A stretch of 64,000 nucleotides of DNA, taken from Sphingobacteriaceae bacterium. Its GTDB lineage: Bacteria > Bacteroidota > Bacteroidia > B-17B0 > Aurantibacillaceae. The notes under the pieces were generated by a model. The model did not search any database. It was given only the letters and a program-made list of their open reading frames with translations, and was not told the origin of the DNA. The stretch lies in assembly GCA_016709575.1 (NCBI GenBank), contig JADJMM010000012.1, positions 62,001 to 126,000 of the forward strand, in the 5' to 3' direction. The translations under genes were made by a program, and so were the position numbers. Shown here one piece after another: positions 55,288 to 64,000 of the stretch. Positions within the stretch are counted from its first letter, which is position 1, and each line of letters begins with the position of its first letter.

Positions 55288-57966
55288 ATGAAAAAGTTCT
55301 TATTAATAACATCTGTTCTTTTAATCTTCGGCTCTTCTTTTGCACAAAAAAAGAAGGCTGATAAATACTTTACAAAAGGTCTTTACGCAAAAGCTATACC
55401 GCTTTATTCAAGGGCTTCTCAAAAAAATAATACAGAGCAGCAGGAAAGTTTAATTAAGCTGGCTGATTGCTATCGTATTTTAAATGAATACAAAAAATCG
55501 GAAGACAGCTATAAAAAAGCTTTGGCTATGAATACCAAAGTGGCACCGGAAGTAAAATATAATTACGGTTATGTTTTAAAAACGAATAACAATTATACTG
55601 AAGCACTTAATCAGTTTAATGCTTATTTAGCGGAGAAACCAACAGATGGTAAAGCAAAGAACGCCATCCGCTCTTGTCAGCAAATTAAATACTGGCAAAC
55701 AAAGGCTATCGAGTACGAAATTAAAAATGTAGAGGGTCTTAATACTTCACGTTCTGAATTTTGTCCTGCTGTATTAAATAATAAATTGGTTTACGTAGCA
55801 GAAAAACAAAGCGACTTTTTTGAATACACAGTCGACGAAATGAACGGCCAGCCTTATATGAATGTGTTTGTTTCTAAAATTGATGTTGAAAAGTCATCAG
55901 GACAAAAAGCATTATCAGGTAAAATTAATGGTCAGTATCATGATGGTCCGGTAAGTTTTACCTCTGATGGAAAAACATTGTTATTTACTCGTGTAGATTA
56001 TATGGCAAAGAAGGATAAGAACTTCGTTAACCGTGCTAAAATTTATTTCGCAACTGGTCATGACAGCAAATGGGGCGATATTAAACCATTTCAATATAAC
56101 AGTGATGAGTATTCTGTTGCTCACCCTTGTATAAGTGCTGATGGAAATATGTTGTTCTTTACTTCTGATATGCCGGGTGGACAAGGTGGAAAAGATTTAT
56201 GGGTGTGTAAGAAAAGTGGTGATGGTTGGGATAAGCCTGTTAATTTAGGTGTAGACATCAATACAAGTGGTGATGAAATGTTTCCTAATTCACGTAAAGA
56301 CGGAACTTTATTTTTCTCATCAAACGGTTTAGCAGGTTTTGGTGGTTTAGATATTTTCTCTGCAAAAGAAAAAGAAGGTAAATGGATTATGAGCAGAAAT
56401 GAAAGCATGCATTTAAATAGTGCGGCCGATGATTTCTCTATTTGTTTCTTAAATGATTCAACCGGTTATTTTTCTTCTAACCGTGAAGGTGGAAAAGGGA
56501 AAGATGATATCTATTGGTTTAAATACACGAATAAATACATTAATATTTCAGGAACCGTATTATTAACTGAAAACACTAACGATCCTGCTAAAGGCGTTAA
56601 AGTGCGTTTGTTTGGTCCGGATAACAAAGCAATCGATTCAACGAAGACAGATGCAAAAGGCTTCTTTAAATTTGAAAATTTAGATGCTGATAAAAAGTAT
56701 ATGGCGGAAGTTGATTCTGACGATCCTCAATTAGCAGGAAAAGCACGTTACTATTTAGCAAACTCAAATGGTGTTATATCGCGTGTGACTAATAATTATG
56801 AAGACAAAAAATTTGCATTCCGTAATTTACCAATAGACCCAAACAGTTTGCCTGATTTGTATACTGATGATGATTTAACAATGGCAGGTAACTTATTGTT
56901 TGGCGAAAATCCAAGCAAACCGGTTAAAAACACTAAAATTAAAATTACCAACCAATATGGTGATGTGGTTGAAACTACAACTACGAATGAGTTTGGTGCT
57001 TTCGCCTTCCGTAATTTACCGGCCGATCAAAACTACATTGTAAGTATTGAAGACAGCGAATTGGATATACCTGAAAACACGAAAATTATTTTAACTAATA
57101 AGGGTGGTAAAGAAATTAAGAGTTTCTATACCAAAGCAAAAGGCAGGTTTCAATTCAATATGCTTTCAAGCGAAAAAATCATGTTGAAGGATATGGATGT
57201 TGAAGATTCGGATTTAATCATGCAGTTATATGGTTATATCTACGATCAGGATAAAAAACCATTCAACAATGCTAAGTTATTTTTATATTCTTCCGATAAT
57301 CAATTGAACCAAACTATTACTACCGACGAAAAAGGTAAGTTTGCGTTTAAAAACTTAAAGGCAAGTTTAGAATATTTATTTGATGTAGATGAAAGCGACC
57401 CTCGTGTAAATTCTTTAAAGAAATTATACATCGCCGATACAAAAGGCCGTATCTATAAAGAATTAATAAGAACTATAAAAGGTAAATTCCAATTTAAAGT
57501 TTTATCGGTTGATAAAGTGGCAATGGGAGACTTTACAGTGGATGATCCATGGTTACAAGTATTAGAATTAAAACACAAGGCGAAACAAGACAGCTTAAAC
57601 TCAATTACTATTGTTGAGAATATCTATTACGCATTTGGTGATCATAAATTTGATAAAGCAGGACAAAACGTATTAGATAAAGTAGTAGCAGTAATGCAAT
57701 CGAATCCGGGCTTAATGGTAGAATTAAGTTCTCATACCGACTCAAAAAGTAGTGACCAGTTTAATAATGCTTTATCACAAAAGCGTGCTAAAACTGCGGT
57801 TGATTATATGATTGCAAAAGGAATTTCGAAAACACGTTTGAAGGCTGTTGGTTATGGAGAATCGAGATTATTAAATAAATGTAAAGATGGAGTAGAGTGT
57901 ACGGATGACGAGCACGCTAAGAACCGCCGTACCGAATTTAAAATTGTAGAGAAACCAAAAGTATAA
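55288..57966 (+). CDS. OmpA-family outer-membrane protein with TPR, PD40 and carboxypeptidase-regulatory-like domains
   Basis: 892 residues. Signal MKKFLLITSVLLIFGSSFAQ. TPRs at about 25-135 (YFTKGLYAKAIPLYSRASQK, YNYGYVLKTNNNYTEALNQF), PD40 propeller strands at about 150-410 (AHPCISADGNMLFFTSDMPG, SSNGLAGFGGLDIFSA), then several carboxypeptidase-regulatory-like repeats at about 425-750 of the form KTKIKITN...G.FAFRNLPAD. The C-terminal OmpA domain (from about 765) has YYAFGDHKFDKAGQNVLDKV, ELSSHTDSKSSDQFNNALSQ, KRAKTAVDYMIAKGI and KNRRTEFKIV, which binds peptidoglycan. This layout is the standard partner of PorP/SprF in T9SS loci. Confidence 0.9.
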   Translation: MKKFLLITSVLLIFGSSFAQKKKADKYFTKGLYAKAIPLYSRASQKNNTEQQESLIKLADCYRILNEYKKSEDSYKKALAMNTKVAPEVKYNYGYVLKTNNNYTEALNQFNAYLAEKPTDGKAKNAIRSCQQIKYWQTKAIEYEIKNVEGLNTSRSEFCPAVLNNKLVYVAEKQSDFFEYTVDEMNGQPYMNVFVSKIDVEKSSGQKALSGKINGQYHDGPVSFTSDGKTLLFTRVDYMAKKDKNFVNRAKIYFATGHDSKWGDIKPFQYNSDEYSVAHPCISADGNMLFFTSDMPGGQGGKDLWVCKKSGDGWDKPVNLGVDINTSGDEMFPNSRKDGTLFFSSNGLAGFGGLDIFSAKEKEGKWIMSRNESMHLNSAADDFSICFLNDSTGYFSSNREGGKGKDDIYWFKYTNKYINISGTVLLTENTNDPAKGVKVRLFGPDNKAIDSTKTDAKGFFKFENLDADKKYMAEVDSDDPQLAGKARYYLANSNGVISRVTNNYEDKKFAFRNLPIDPNSLPDLYTDDDLTMAGNLLFGENPSKPVKNTKIKITNQYGDVVETTTTNEFGAFAFRNLPADQNYIVSIEDSELDIPENTKIILTNKGGKEIKSFYTKAKGRFQFNMLSSEKIMLKDMDVEDSDLIMQLYGYIYDQDKKPFNNAKLFLYSSDNQLNQTITTDEKGKFAFKNLKASLEYLFDVDESDPRVNSLKKLYIADTKGRIYKELIRTIKGKFQFKVLSVDKVAMGDFTVDDPWLQVLELKHKAKQDSLNSITIVENIYYAFGDHKFDKAGQNVLDKVVAVMQSNPGLMVELSSHTDSKSSDQFNNALSQKRAKTAVDYMIAKGISKTRLKAVGYGESRLLNKCKDGVECTDDEHAKNRRTEFKIVEKPKV

Positions 57967-58020
57967 TAGCTTAACCAATTTTAACAAAGCGCCTCAATTT
58001 GTGGCAAGCTTTTAGTAACA

Positions 58021-58051
58021 AAAAACATCCCGACCCGCCGGGATGTTTTTT
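58021..58051 (+). terminator. Rho-independent terminator after the OmpA gene
   Basis: ACATCCCG (58025-58032) pairs with CGGGATGT (58039-58046) around ACCCGC, flanked by an A run and followed by a T run. It ends the transcript of the fibre/T9SS cluster and separates the next gene, which starts at 58072. Confidence 0.9.
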
Positions 58052-58071
58052 GTTTAAGTAAAAATAATACT

Positions 58072-61000
58072 ATGAAAAAAATTTACCTTTTTGTCCTTCT
58101 ATTCGCTTGTACTTTAACACAGGCACAAAAGCAAAAGCACACCGAACGTTATTATAACTCATGGCGATTAGGTTTAAACATGGGGGCTATGTGGCAAGTA
58201 GCCGATGTAAGAAGTCTACCTGGTTTTGCAGGAGGCTTTACTTTAGAAAAAGGAATTGCTGAAAACAAAACCAATTTTTTTAGTCTCGCTATTAAAGGAA
58301 GAGGGTTATGGGGTAATACTTATGGTTTAGATTATGTACGCAATTATAATATAAAAGATAACCCTTCATTAAACGGCACTTATAATCCACAGGTAAATTA
58401 CGATACAGTACGCCCGGGCATCGCGCCATACATCCATAATAATTATAAAACAAAAGTTGCTGAGGGGGCTCTGGAATTACAAATTTGCTTTAACCGTTTA
58501 CGCGAGCGCACTAATATTTTACTAAATCTTTGGGCAGGTATTGGTTTTACAAGTTACCGCACTAGCGTTAATTTATTAGATGAGGAAGGTAAAATGTATA
58601 ATTACCGTTTAGTAGATTCAGTAAGTAAAGTACTAACCTTATCATCACATAACTTTTTGTTAGATGATAGTTACGAATCGTTTGCAACAGGAAGTAAAAA
58701 AGGAAATGTTTTAACATGGTCGCCTTCTTGTGGAATTGGTTTAGGTTACCGCTTTAACGATTATATTTCTATTTTGTGGGAACATAAAATTACTTTCCCG
58801 CAAGGAACTTATTCCGATTATTTAGATGGCATCCAAGCCAGTAATAACGATTGGTTAGGTTGCGTAAAAGATTATTATCACTACAGTAGTTTATCGTTAA
58901 ACATTAGACTAGGTGGCGGCAGTAAGTCTAAATCAACCACCAACGTTAATAACTATAATCAAATTCAAACTAATACCGTTGTTACGAATTCAGTTACACC
59001 AACAAATTCTGTTGTAACTAATAATAATACCAACACTACACCTGTTGTTAAACCTCCGGTAGTAAATATTACCAATCCTCCATCATCGCCTTATAATGAA
59101 AGTGTGATTACTAATTTTACAGTTGTTGCTAAAGTTTATAATGTAAACAACCGTAATGAAGTAACTGTAACATTTAACGGTAATCCAATAACAAATTACT
59201 CTTGGTTTGCCAAAACAATTAGTTTTGTTGCACCACTTTCTGTTGGTAATAACATTGTTGTTGTATCCGCAACGAATACAGCGGGTAGTGATTCTAAATC
59301 TGCTATTATTAATTACAATGGTGTACCTCCTGTAGTAAACATTACAACACCGGGCGCTAATAAAGTTACATCTGACCAAAGCGTTATCGATTTATATGCA
59401 ACTGTTTTAAATGTAAGTGGACCGGAAAATATTTCAGTTCAATTAAACGGACAACCTTTCACAGCCTTTTATTATAATTCAACGATAACGCAGCTTTCTA
59501 TGCAGGCTAATTTAGCTAAGGGAACAAACACTATAAGTATCACAGCCACTAATAATTTTGGGCAAGATTCTAAATCGCAACTTGTTATTTATAATCCGGT
59601 ATCAATAGTTACACCAACCGGAAGTGCTGCAAAAGGTGTGAGCGTGACCATCACGGACCCAGTGGTTAATCCTTACAAATCAACTGTCCCTAATTACAAA
59701 GTAAAAGCTAAAGTAACTGGTGTTAATGCGCAAAGTCAAGTGACTGTTGTTGCGAATGGCGTACCTGTTACATTTAATTATGTAAGTGGAAATGTTGATT
59801 TTGATTTGATGTTAGGGAATGGCAATACATTAATTCAGGTAAGTGCAAGTAACGGAAGATCATCCGATGCTAAATCAACGGTAATCACTTTTGAACCTCC
59901 TAAAAAAGTACAGCCTCCGCCAACAGTTGTTATCTTAAATCCAAATCCATCGCCACAAACAACAAGTTTAACGGTGTATCCATTTAAAGCGCAAACAAAA
60001 AACATAAGCAGTAATTCTCAATTAGAAGTTAAATTCAATGGCAATTTCGTTTCTAATTATGCGTTCGACCCTAACACCGGTATTATTGATTTAAACGCAA
60101 ACTTAACTTTAAATTCAAATAATTTTATTGAAGTAAAAGCTACAAATTCTATTGGTACTGCAAATGCTTCAGGAATTGTAAAACAAGAAGTTCCGGTTAT
60201 TAAAACAAAAGTTATCTGTCACAGAAAAGACAGAGCTACTGTTGAAACTATCACAATCAACGAAAGCGATTGGGCAATGCATCAAGCTCACGGAGATGTT
60301 GAAGGACCTTGTCAAGTTGAACAACCTGTAGAACCAACGGTGGATCTTGATATTACAATCTGTCATAATAACTCAAATGGCTCTAAGCAAACTATTGTAG
60401 TGAAACAAAGTACTTGGGCACAACATCAGGCGCATGGCGACGAATTAGGAACTTGTCCTAAATTAAATCCAACCGACCCTATAGAATATGATCCTGAAAT
60501 TACTATTTGCCATAAAAATGCGGATGGTTCTAATCAAACTATTGTAGTGAAACAAAGTACATGGGCACAACATCAGGCACACGGTGATGTAAAAGGTGTT
60601 TGTCCTAAAATTGTTGCTACCGACCCAATCGAGTACGATCCGGATATTACAATCTGTCATAAAAACTCAAATGGTTCTCAGCAAACTATTGTGGTAAAAC
60701 AAAGTACATGGGCACAACATCAGGCGCATGGTGATGTGAAAGGAACTTGTCCTGTTCTTAGTCCGATTGATCCTGTTGAATTAGACCCTAACATTACTAT
60801 CTGCCATAAAAATGGTGATGGAACTGAAACTCCAATGACAATTAAACAAAGTCAATGGGCAACACATCAAGCTCACGGTGATTACGCAGGTGTAAGTTGT
60901 GTGCAAACCAATACTGCTGCTTCTAGTTCAACAGTTGAAATTTGTCATAACAATGGTGATGGCACAAAAACTACAATGGTTATTTTATTAACGCAATTCT

Positions 61001-61359
61001 CTGCTCACCGTGCACATGGTGATATAATGGGCAAATGTCCGCCTGCTTCTTCACAAACTAATACTGTGCCAGTAACAAACAGCATTACTATTTGTCATAA
61101 AAATGCAGATGCCACAACAACTACAATGAGTATTCCATCTGACCAATGGTCGGCCCACAGAGCACATGGAGACGTTATGGGAGCTTGTCCGCCTGCTCAA
61201 AAAACAGTAACACCTGAAAAAGGAAAAGGCATTAAAGAAATTGGAACAGAAAACGGAACTATAACTCCGGGCAATACGAAGAACACAGAAACTAGTACAC
61301 CAACACCTACTGTAACGCCGGAGGCAACACCACAATCAAAAAAACTGACACCAAGATAA
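58072..61359 (+). CDS. Outer-membrane barrel, Ig-like repeats and seven Cys/His 'HGD' repeats
   Basis: 1095 residues. Signal MKKIYLFVLLFACTLTQAQ. Residues about 25-285 look like an outer-membrane beta-barrel domain (WRLGLNMGAMWQVADVRSLP ... YHYSSLSLNIRLGG). A Thr/Asn/Val-rich linker leads to about four Ig-like repeats at about 325-705, each with PPVVNITxP... and NGxPI/V ... SATNxxGxDSKS. Then seven tandem repeats of about 45 residues at about 710-1045, pattern ITICHKNxDGxxxTIxVxxxxWxxHxAHGDxxGxCP, each with two Cys and three His. The tail is Thr/Pro-rich. The repeats could bind metal; that is inference. Follows its own start after a terminator. Confidence 0.75.
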   Translation: MKKIYLFVLLFACTLTQAQKQKHTERYYNSWRLGLNMGAMWQVADVRSLPGFAGGFTLEKGIAENKTNFFSLAIKGRGLWGNTYGLDYVRNYNIKDNPSLNGTYNPQVNYDTVRPGIAPYIHNNYKTKVAEGALELQICFNRLRERTNILLNLWAGIGFTSYRTSVNLLDEEGKMYNYRLVDSVSKVLTLSSHNFLLDDSYESFATGSKKGNVLTWSPSCGIGLGYRFNDYISILWEHKITFPQGTYSDYLDGIQASNNDWLGCVKDYYHYSSLSLNIRLGGGSKSKSTTNVNNYNQIQTNTVVTNSVTPTNSVVTNNNTNTTPVVKPPVVNITNPPSSPYNESVITNFTVVAKVYNVNNRNEVTVTFNGNPITNYSWFAKTISFVAPLSVGNNIVVVSATNTAGSDSKSAIINYNGVPPVVNITTPGANKVTSDQSVIDLYATVLNVSGPENISVQLNGQPFTAFYYNSTITQLSMQANLAKGTNTISITATNNFGQDSKSQLVIYNPVSIVTPTGSAAKGVSVTITDPVVNPYKSTVPNYKVKAKVTGVNAQSQVTVVANGVPVTFNYVSGNVDFDLMLGNGNTLIQVSASNGRSSDAKSTVITFEPPKKVQPPPTVVILNPNPSPQTTSLTVYPFKAQTKNISSNSQLEVKFNGNFVSNYAFDPNTGIIDLNANLTLNSNNFIEVKATNSIGTANASGIVKQEVPVIKTKVICHRKDRATVETITINESDWAMHQAHGDVEGPCQVEQPVEPTVDLDITICHNNSNGSKQTIVVKQSTWAQHQAHGDELGTCPKLNPTDPIEYDPEITICHKNADGSNQTIVVKQSTWAQHQAHGDVKGVCPKIVATDPIEYDPDITICHKNSNGSQQTIVVKQSTWAQHQAHGDVKGTCPVLSPIDPVELDPNITICHKNGDGTETPMTIKQSQWATHQAHGDYAGVSCVQTNTAASSSTVEICHNNGDGTKTTMVILLTQFSAHRAHGDIMGKCPPASSQTNTVPVTNSITICHKNADATTTTMSIPSDQWSAHRAHGDVMGACPPAQKTVTPEKGKGIKEIGTENGTITPGNTKNTETSTPTPTVTPEATPQSKKLTPR

Positions 61360-61363
61360 CTGT

Positions 61364-62551
61364 ATGAACTTAATTTTAATTGATAGCGAAAAAAACTGGA
61401 AGTGTTTATTGCCACTTACTTATACAAAACCTGTATCTGAAATACGTATTGGTATTTTAACCATTAAAGAAAAATGGGAGAAGCAATTAAAAACTACCGC
61501 AAGTTATTTGTGTAAAGATTATTTAGCCTCAAAATATCCTGTGGTCTTTAAAGCTGGGAAAGCGAATTTATTTATTGCTTCTAACATTTTACCCGATGCA
61601 AAACTTGTTGCTGCGATTAAAAAATTAAAGAGCGGACAAGGTCTTAAGAAAAATAATTTATTAATTGCATATTGCGGAACACAAACTTCTCTTAGCAATG
61701 ATGTTTTAACTACTTGTACTGAATATGCTGCAGATGTTTTTAGTATTGAAAACGTTTGGGATATTTTCTCGAAGAACGGAGAAGCTTTAAAGGCAGATTT
61801 TGATTTACTAACGAAAGGACGTAAATCTCAAACCCTAAGTAAAAGCAATACAGTTGTAGGAAAAAAGAATTTAATATTCTTAGAAAAAGGCGCTAAAGCA
61901 GAAGCTGCAACATTCAACACAACAAGCGGACCGATTTACATTGGTAAAAACGCCGAAGTAATGGAAGGTAGTTTAGTACGCGGACCATTTGCTTTATGTG
62001 ATGATAGCACTTTAAAATTAGCAACAAAAATTTACGGACCAACAACTATTGGTCCGCATTGCAAAGTGGGTGGAGAAGTAAATAATTCTGTAATTTTTGG
62101 ATACACTAACAAAGCGCACGATGGTTTTTTAGGAAATAGTGTAATAGGTGAGTGGTGTAATTTAGGTGCTGATACCAATAACAGTAATTTAAAAAATAAT
62201 TATGGCGATGTAAAAATTTTCTCTTACGAAACCAACGGTACTAAAAACACAGGCTTACAATTTTGTGGTTTAATAATGGGCGACCATAGTAAATGTGGCA
62301 TTAACACTATGTTTAATACAGGCACTGTAGTTGGAGTAGGTGCTAATATTTTTGGTGGAGGATTTCCACCTACACACATACCAAGTTTTGTTTGGGGTGG
62401 TGCTGAAGGCTTTGATACATATCGTTTAGAAAAAATGTTTGAAACTGCCAATAGAGTTTACGCCCGCCGTCATTTAACTTTAGAAGCCACCGAAAAGAAA
62501 ATATTAGAAACCATCTTCCACGAAACAACAAAATTTAGGGAGTGGGAGTAA
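61364..62551 (+). CDS. GlmU-like sugar nucleotidyltransferase with left-handed beta-helix
   Basis: 395 residues. MNLILIDSEKNWKCLLPLTY with TKPVSEIRIGILTIKEKWEK is the N-terminus of the 'putative sugar nucleotidyl transferase' group found in Bacteroidota. The C-terminal half has hexapeptide-repeat strands (GPIYIGKNAEVMEGSLVRGP, KIYGPTTIGPHCKVGGEVNN, SVIFGYTNKAHDGFLGNSVI, GTVVGVGANIFGGGFPPTHI). No canonical LxAGxGTRM pyrophosphorylase motif is visible, as is usual in this subgroup, so the precise substrate is unknown. Its ATG lies 4 bases after the previous stop. Confidence 0.85.
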   Translation: MNLILIDSEKNWKCLLPLTYTKPVSEIRIGILTIKEKWEKQLKTTASYLCKDYLASKYPVVFKAGKANLFIASNILPDAKLVAAIKKLKSGQGLKKNNLLIAYCGTQTSLSNDVLTTCTEYAADVFSIENVWDIFSKNGEALKADFDLLTKGRKSQTLSKSNTVVGKKNLIFLEKGAKAEAATFNTTSGPIYIGKNAEVMEGSLVRGPFALCDDSTLKLATKIYGPTTIGPHCKVGGEVNNSVIFGYTNKAHDGFLGNSVIGEWCNLGADTNNSNLKNNYGDVKIFSYETNGTKNTGLQFCGLIMGDHSKCGINTMFNTGTVVGVGANIFGGGFPPTHIPSFVWGGAEGFDTYRLEKMFETANRVYARRHLTLEATEKKILETIFHETTKFREWE

Positions 62552-62701
62552 AACAGGTAAGGATGATAAAATCACCCCATCTTGCCAAAATGAAGAGGAT
62601 GGGAGCCAAAAAATCACCCCTATAACTAAGTTATGCGTCATGCTTGGGAGACATTAAAATTCAAATGAGCTTTTTAAATGCAAGGGCTTACAGTCTATTC
62701 A
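62552..62701. other. Intergenic region with hairpin, direct repeat and cassette-boundary-like sequence
   Basis: CCCATC (62576-62581) pairs with GATGGG (62598-62603); the 11-base AAAATCACCCC occurs on both sides (about 62568-62578 and 62609-62620). It is followed by ATAACTAAGTTAT (62622-62634) and GCGTCATGC, which resembles the ends of the palindromic site at 63237-63365. No T run. No gene. Confidence 0.45.
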
Positions 62702-63178
62702 ATGAAAAATATCAGTTATCACAAAGCAACCAATAATGACATTTCTACTTTAGTAGAAAATCGAATTTTATTTGCCCTCGAACTATCGAATGGGCATAAT
62801 CCAGAGGCTATTGATGTCCTAAGAACGCAAATGACCGCCTACTTTTCAAAAGCAACTGCAGATGGCACGTGTATTTCTTTCATTGCTAAATGTGATGGAA
62901 TTGTTGGAGGAATTGGTTCGATTCATCTGCGAGAAATGCCCGGAAATTTTAAAAACCCTACAGGCAAGTGGGGTTACATAATGAATATGTATACTCTTCC
63001 TGCTTTCAGACGAAACGGCATTTGTAAGGGAATTTTAGATCTATTAGTTGAAGAAGGAACAAAGTACGGCGTAACGGCATTCGAACTACATGCAACAAAC
63101 GAAGGTGAATTAGTTTACAAGCAAAACGGCTTTGTGATTCATAATGAACCTACATATAGAAAATTCATTTCAAAATGA
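62702..63178 (+). CDS. GNAT-family N-acetyltransferase
   Basis: 158 residues if started at ATG 62702 (MKNISYHKATNNDISTLVEN), which aligns with the usual GNAT beginning; an upstream in-frame ATG at 62678 adds eight unlikely residues. The acetyl-CoA binding motif is RRNGICKGILDLLVEEGTKY (Q/RxxGxG/A-like, here RRNGIC). GYIMNMYTLPAFR precedes it and YKQNGFVIHNEPTYRKFI ends it. Substrate unknown. It lies between two palindromic cassette-like boundaries, and acetyltransferases are frequent integron cassette cargo. Confidence 0.85.
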   Translation: MKNISYHKATNNDISTLVENRILFALELSNGHNPEAIDVLRTQMTAYFSKATADGTCISFIAKCDGIVGGIGSIHLREMPGNFKNPTGKWGYIMNMYTLPAFRRNGICKGILDLLVEEGTKYGVTAFELHATNEGELVYKQNGFVIHNEPTYRKFISK

Positions 63179-63236
63179 AGTCTATGTCAATCTTAATCAG
63201 TAATAGAATAATTCGAAAAAAAATAATAGCACGAAC

Positions 63237-63365
63237 GCATAACAAAAAGTTTTGCGTCAGTGGGGCTGGACAATCGTTTCTTCAGCAGTTGTATGCAATT
63301 CAGCTAATATCGGGCGGACAGTTCAACTTTCCCCCACCGAACGCAAAGCTTTGCCCGTTATGTGC
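63237..63365. repeat. attC-like imperfect palindrome
   Basis: GCATAAC (63237-63243) pairs with GTTATGtGC (63357-63365), and inside this TTTTGCGT/ACGCAAAG and GTGGGG/CCCCAC are also inverted (with GGGCTGG and CTTTCC between). Length 129 bases, within the range of integron attC sites. The outer GTTATGT deviates from the strict GTTRRRY core, so this is a similarity of form, not a proven site. Lies directly between a GNAT gene and a small gene starting 9 bases later. Confidence 0.5.
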
Positions 63366-63374
63366 AATGACAAT

Positions 63375-63707
63375 ATGAGTAAACCATACAATGAATCAAT
63401 AAAAAATACTGAAACAGAATTTCTTAATTGGTGTTTAAGAAATGGTATTCCAATATTTAAAATAAATTATGTTGTTACATGGGAAAAATGGGATGATGGT
63501 ATTGGGGTATATATTTTTACTAAAACAAACAAGGAATTAAAAGAGCTGGAAGGAAAAGGTCTTGAGGAAATCAAAGTGGAATTTCTAGAAGGCTTAAGAA
63601 GAAATAATTACCCGTTTGATTTATTCCCAAATGTAGTTTTCGAATTTGACACAGATCAAAACGTTCAAGAAAATTACGAAGGGAGCTATTTTTACAGATT
63701 AAGATAA
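63375..63707 (+). CDS. Small hypothetical protein (110 aa)
   Basis: Starts at ATG 63375, 9 bases after the palindromic element; the longer frame to 63252 runs through that palindrome and is unlikely. MSKPYNESIKNTETEFLNWC opens it, then INYVVTWEKWDDGIGVYIFT (alternating beta pattern), a charged helix (KELKELEGKGLEEIKVEFLE) and YPFDLFPNVVFEFDTDQNVQ. Soluble alpha/beta, no known family recognised. Probable cassette-type cargo. Confidence 0.65.
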   Translation: MSKPYNESIKNTETEFLNWCLRNGIPIFKINYVVTWEKWDDGIGVYIFTKTNKELKELEGKGLEEIKVEFLEGLRRNNYPFDLFPNVVFEFDTDQNVQENYEGSYFYRLR

Positions 63708-64000
63708 AATCAACAAAGGATTTATATTCAGGTAAAAGAGACAATTTTGAAATTCTTAGTAATCATTGGAATAAATAATTGAAAATGCACATAACAGGTG
63801 TTCAAGACCCAGCCCAAAATCTTGCTTCGAATGAACGGTAAAATAGAAAGAAAAGTTCTACCCGTTGTCGCAGATTTGTAATCCGTGACAGAATAAAATA
63901 AATGAAACGAAAAATGTAAGCAAATATTAGTAGTATTAAAAAGTTACAATACAAAGTAAGCATCAAGGCACCTGCCACCAAGATTTATGATTTTATGCTT
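63708..64000. other. Non-coding end region with GCACATAAC boundary motif
   Basis: GCACATAAC at 63787-63795 is the reverse complement of GTTATGTGC at 63357-63365 and may start the next palindromic site. Beyond it, no reading frame of note is seen, and the window ends at 64000. Confidence 0.4.

Noticed and set aside
60200..61200. CRISPR-like array because of regular DNA repeats
   Set aside because: The ~140-base periodicity is coding and follows protein repeats; no 25-40 base repeat with unique spacers.
63252..63374. Longer start for the 110-aa gene
   Set aside because: The added codons translate the palindrome; the ATG at 63375 right after it is more credible.

Overview
This window comes from an AT-rich genome of a Bacteroidota bacterium, most likely a Flavobacteriia-like or related environmental lineage. 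The evidence is agreement between several independent signals. Promoters have a TAnnTTTG -7 box with a TTTG about 19-20 bases upstream. There are type IX secretion (T9SS) type A and type B C-terminal sorting domains, and PorP/SprF and OmpA outer-membrane proteins. The menaquinone route is the futalosine one (MqnE). The str, S10, spc and alpha ribosomal clusters are fused with no tuf gene after fusA, and most starts lack a Shine-Dalgarno. There are no rRNA or tRNA genes that I can see.

Layout. 1-3.0 kb (minus strand): the start of a sodium:solute symporter, a 40-residue membrane peptide and a large secreted PIG-L deacetylase-like protein. 3.0-8.2 kb: a MORN-like exported protein, mnmA, a T9SS-sorted beta-propeller-like protein, mqnE and a DUF3078 barrel. 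8.2-9.2 kb: a 5'-truncated ATPase. 9.3-26.8 kb: one long ribosomal locus from rpsL to rplQ, including fusA, secY, infA, rpmJ and rpoA, with a promoter at the start and a hairpin terminator at the end. 26.9-40.6 kb: cmk, a T9SS kelch-type protein, rsmE, a 7TM signalling protein, fumC, a membrane glycosyltransferase, a fused alpha/beta 2-oxoacid dehydrogenase E1, an NlpC/P60 lipoprotein, a membrane protein, an OmpH/Skp protein and a MazG-like pyrophosphohydrolase. Two structured non-coding elements of about 0.4 kb lie at 29.6-30.1 and 33.7-34.05 kb.

40.7-61.4 kb is the most interesting region. Four tandem paralogues share a ~115-residue N-terminal domain after the signal peptide, then have tail-fibre-like repetitive shafts and different C-terminal tips (one C1q/TNF-like). 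They are followed by two T9SS type B proteins, a PorP/SprF protein, an 892-residue TPR-PD40-OmpA protein, and a 1095-residue outer-membrane protein ending in seven Cys/His-rich repeats. I read this as a surface-fibre/adhesin locus with its own outer-membrane partners; the joint function is inference. 61.4-64 kb holds a GlmU-like nucleotidyltransferase and then a stretch that looks like gene cassettes (an acetyltransferase and a small hypothetical gene) separated by attC-like palindromes.

Data caution: about 25 single-base insertions or deletions break otherwise well-conserved genes, many of them essential (rpsG, fusA, rplP, rplX, secY, rplQ, cmk, fumC, mnmA). They occur mostly in short homopolymers and are best explained as sequence or assembly errors. 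I annotate each broken gene across its full extent and give the place where the frame changes.
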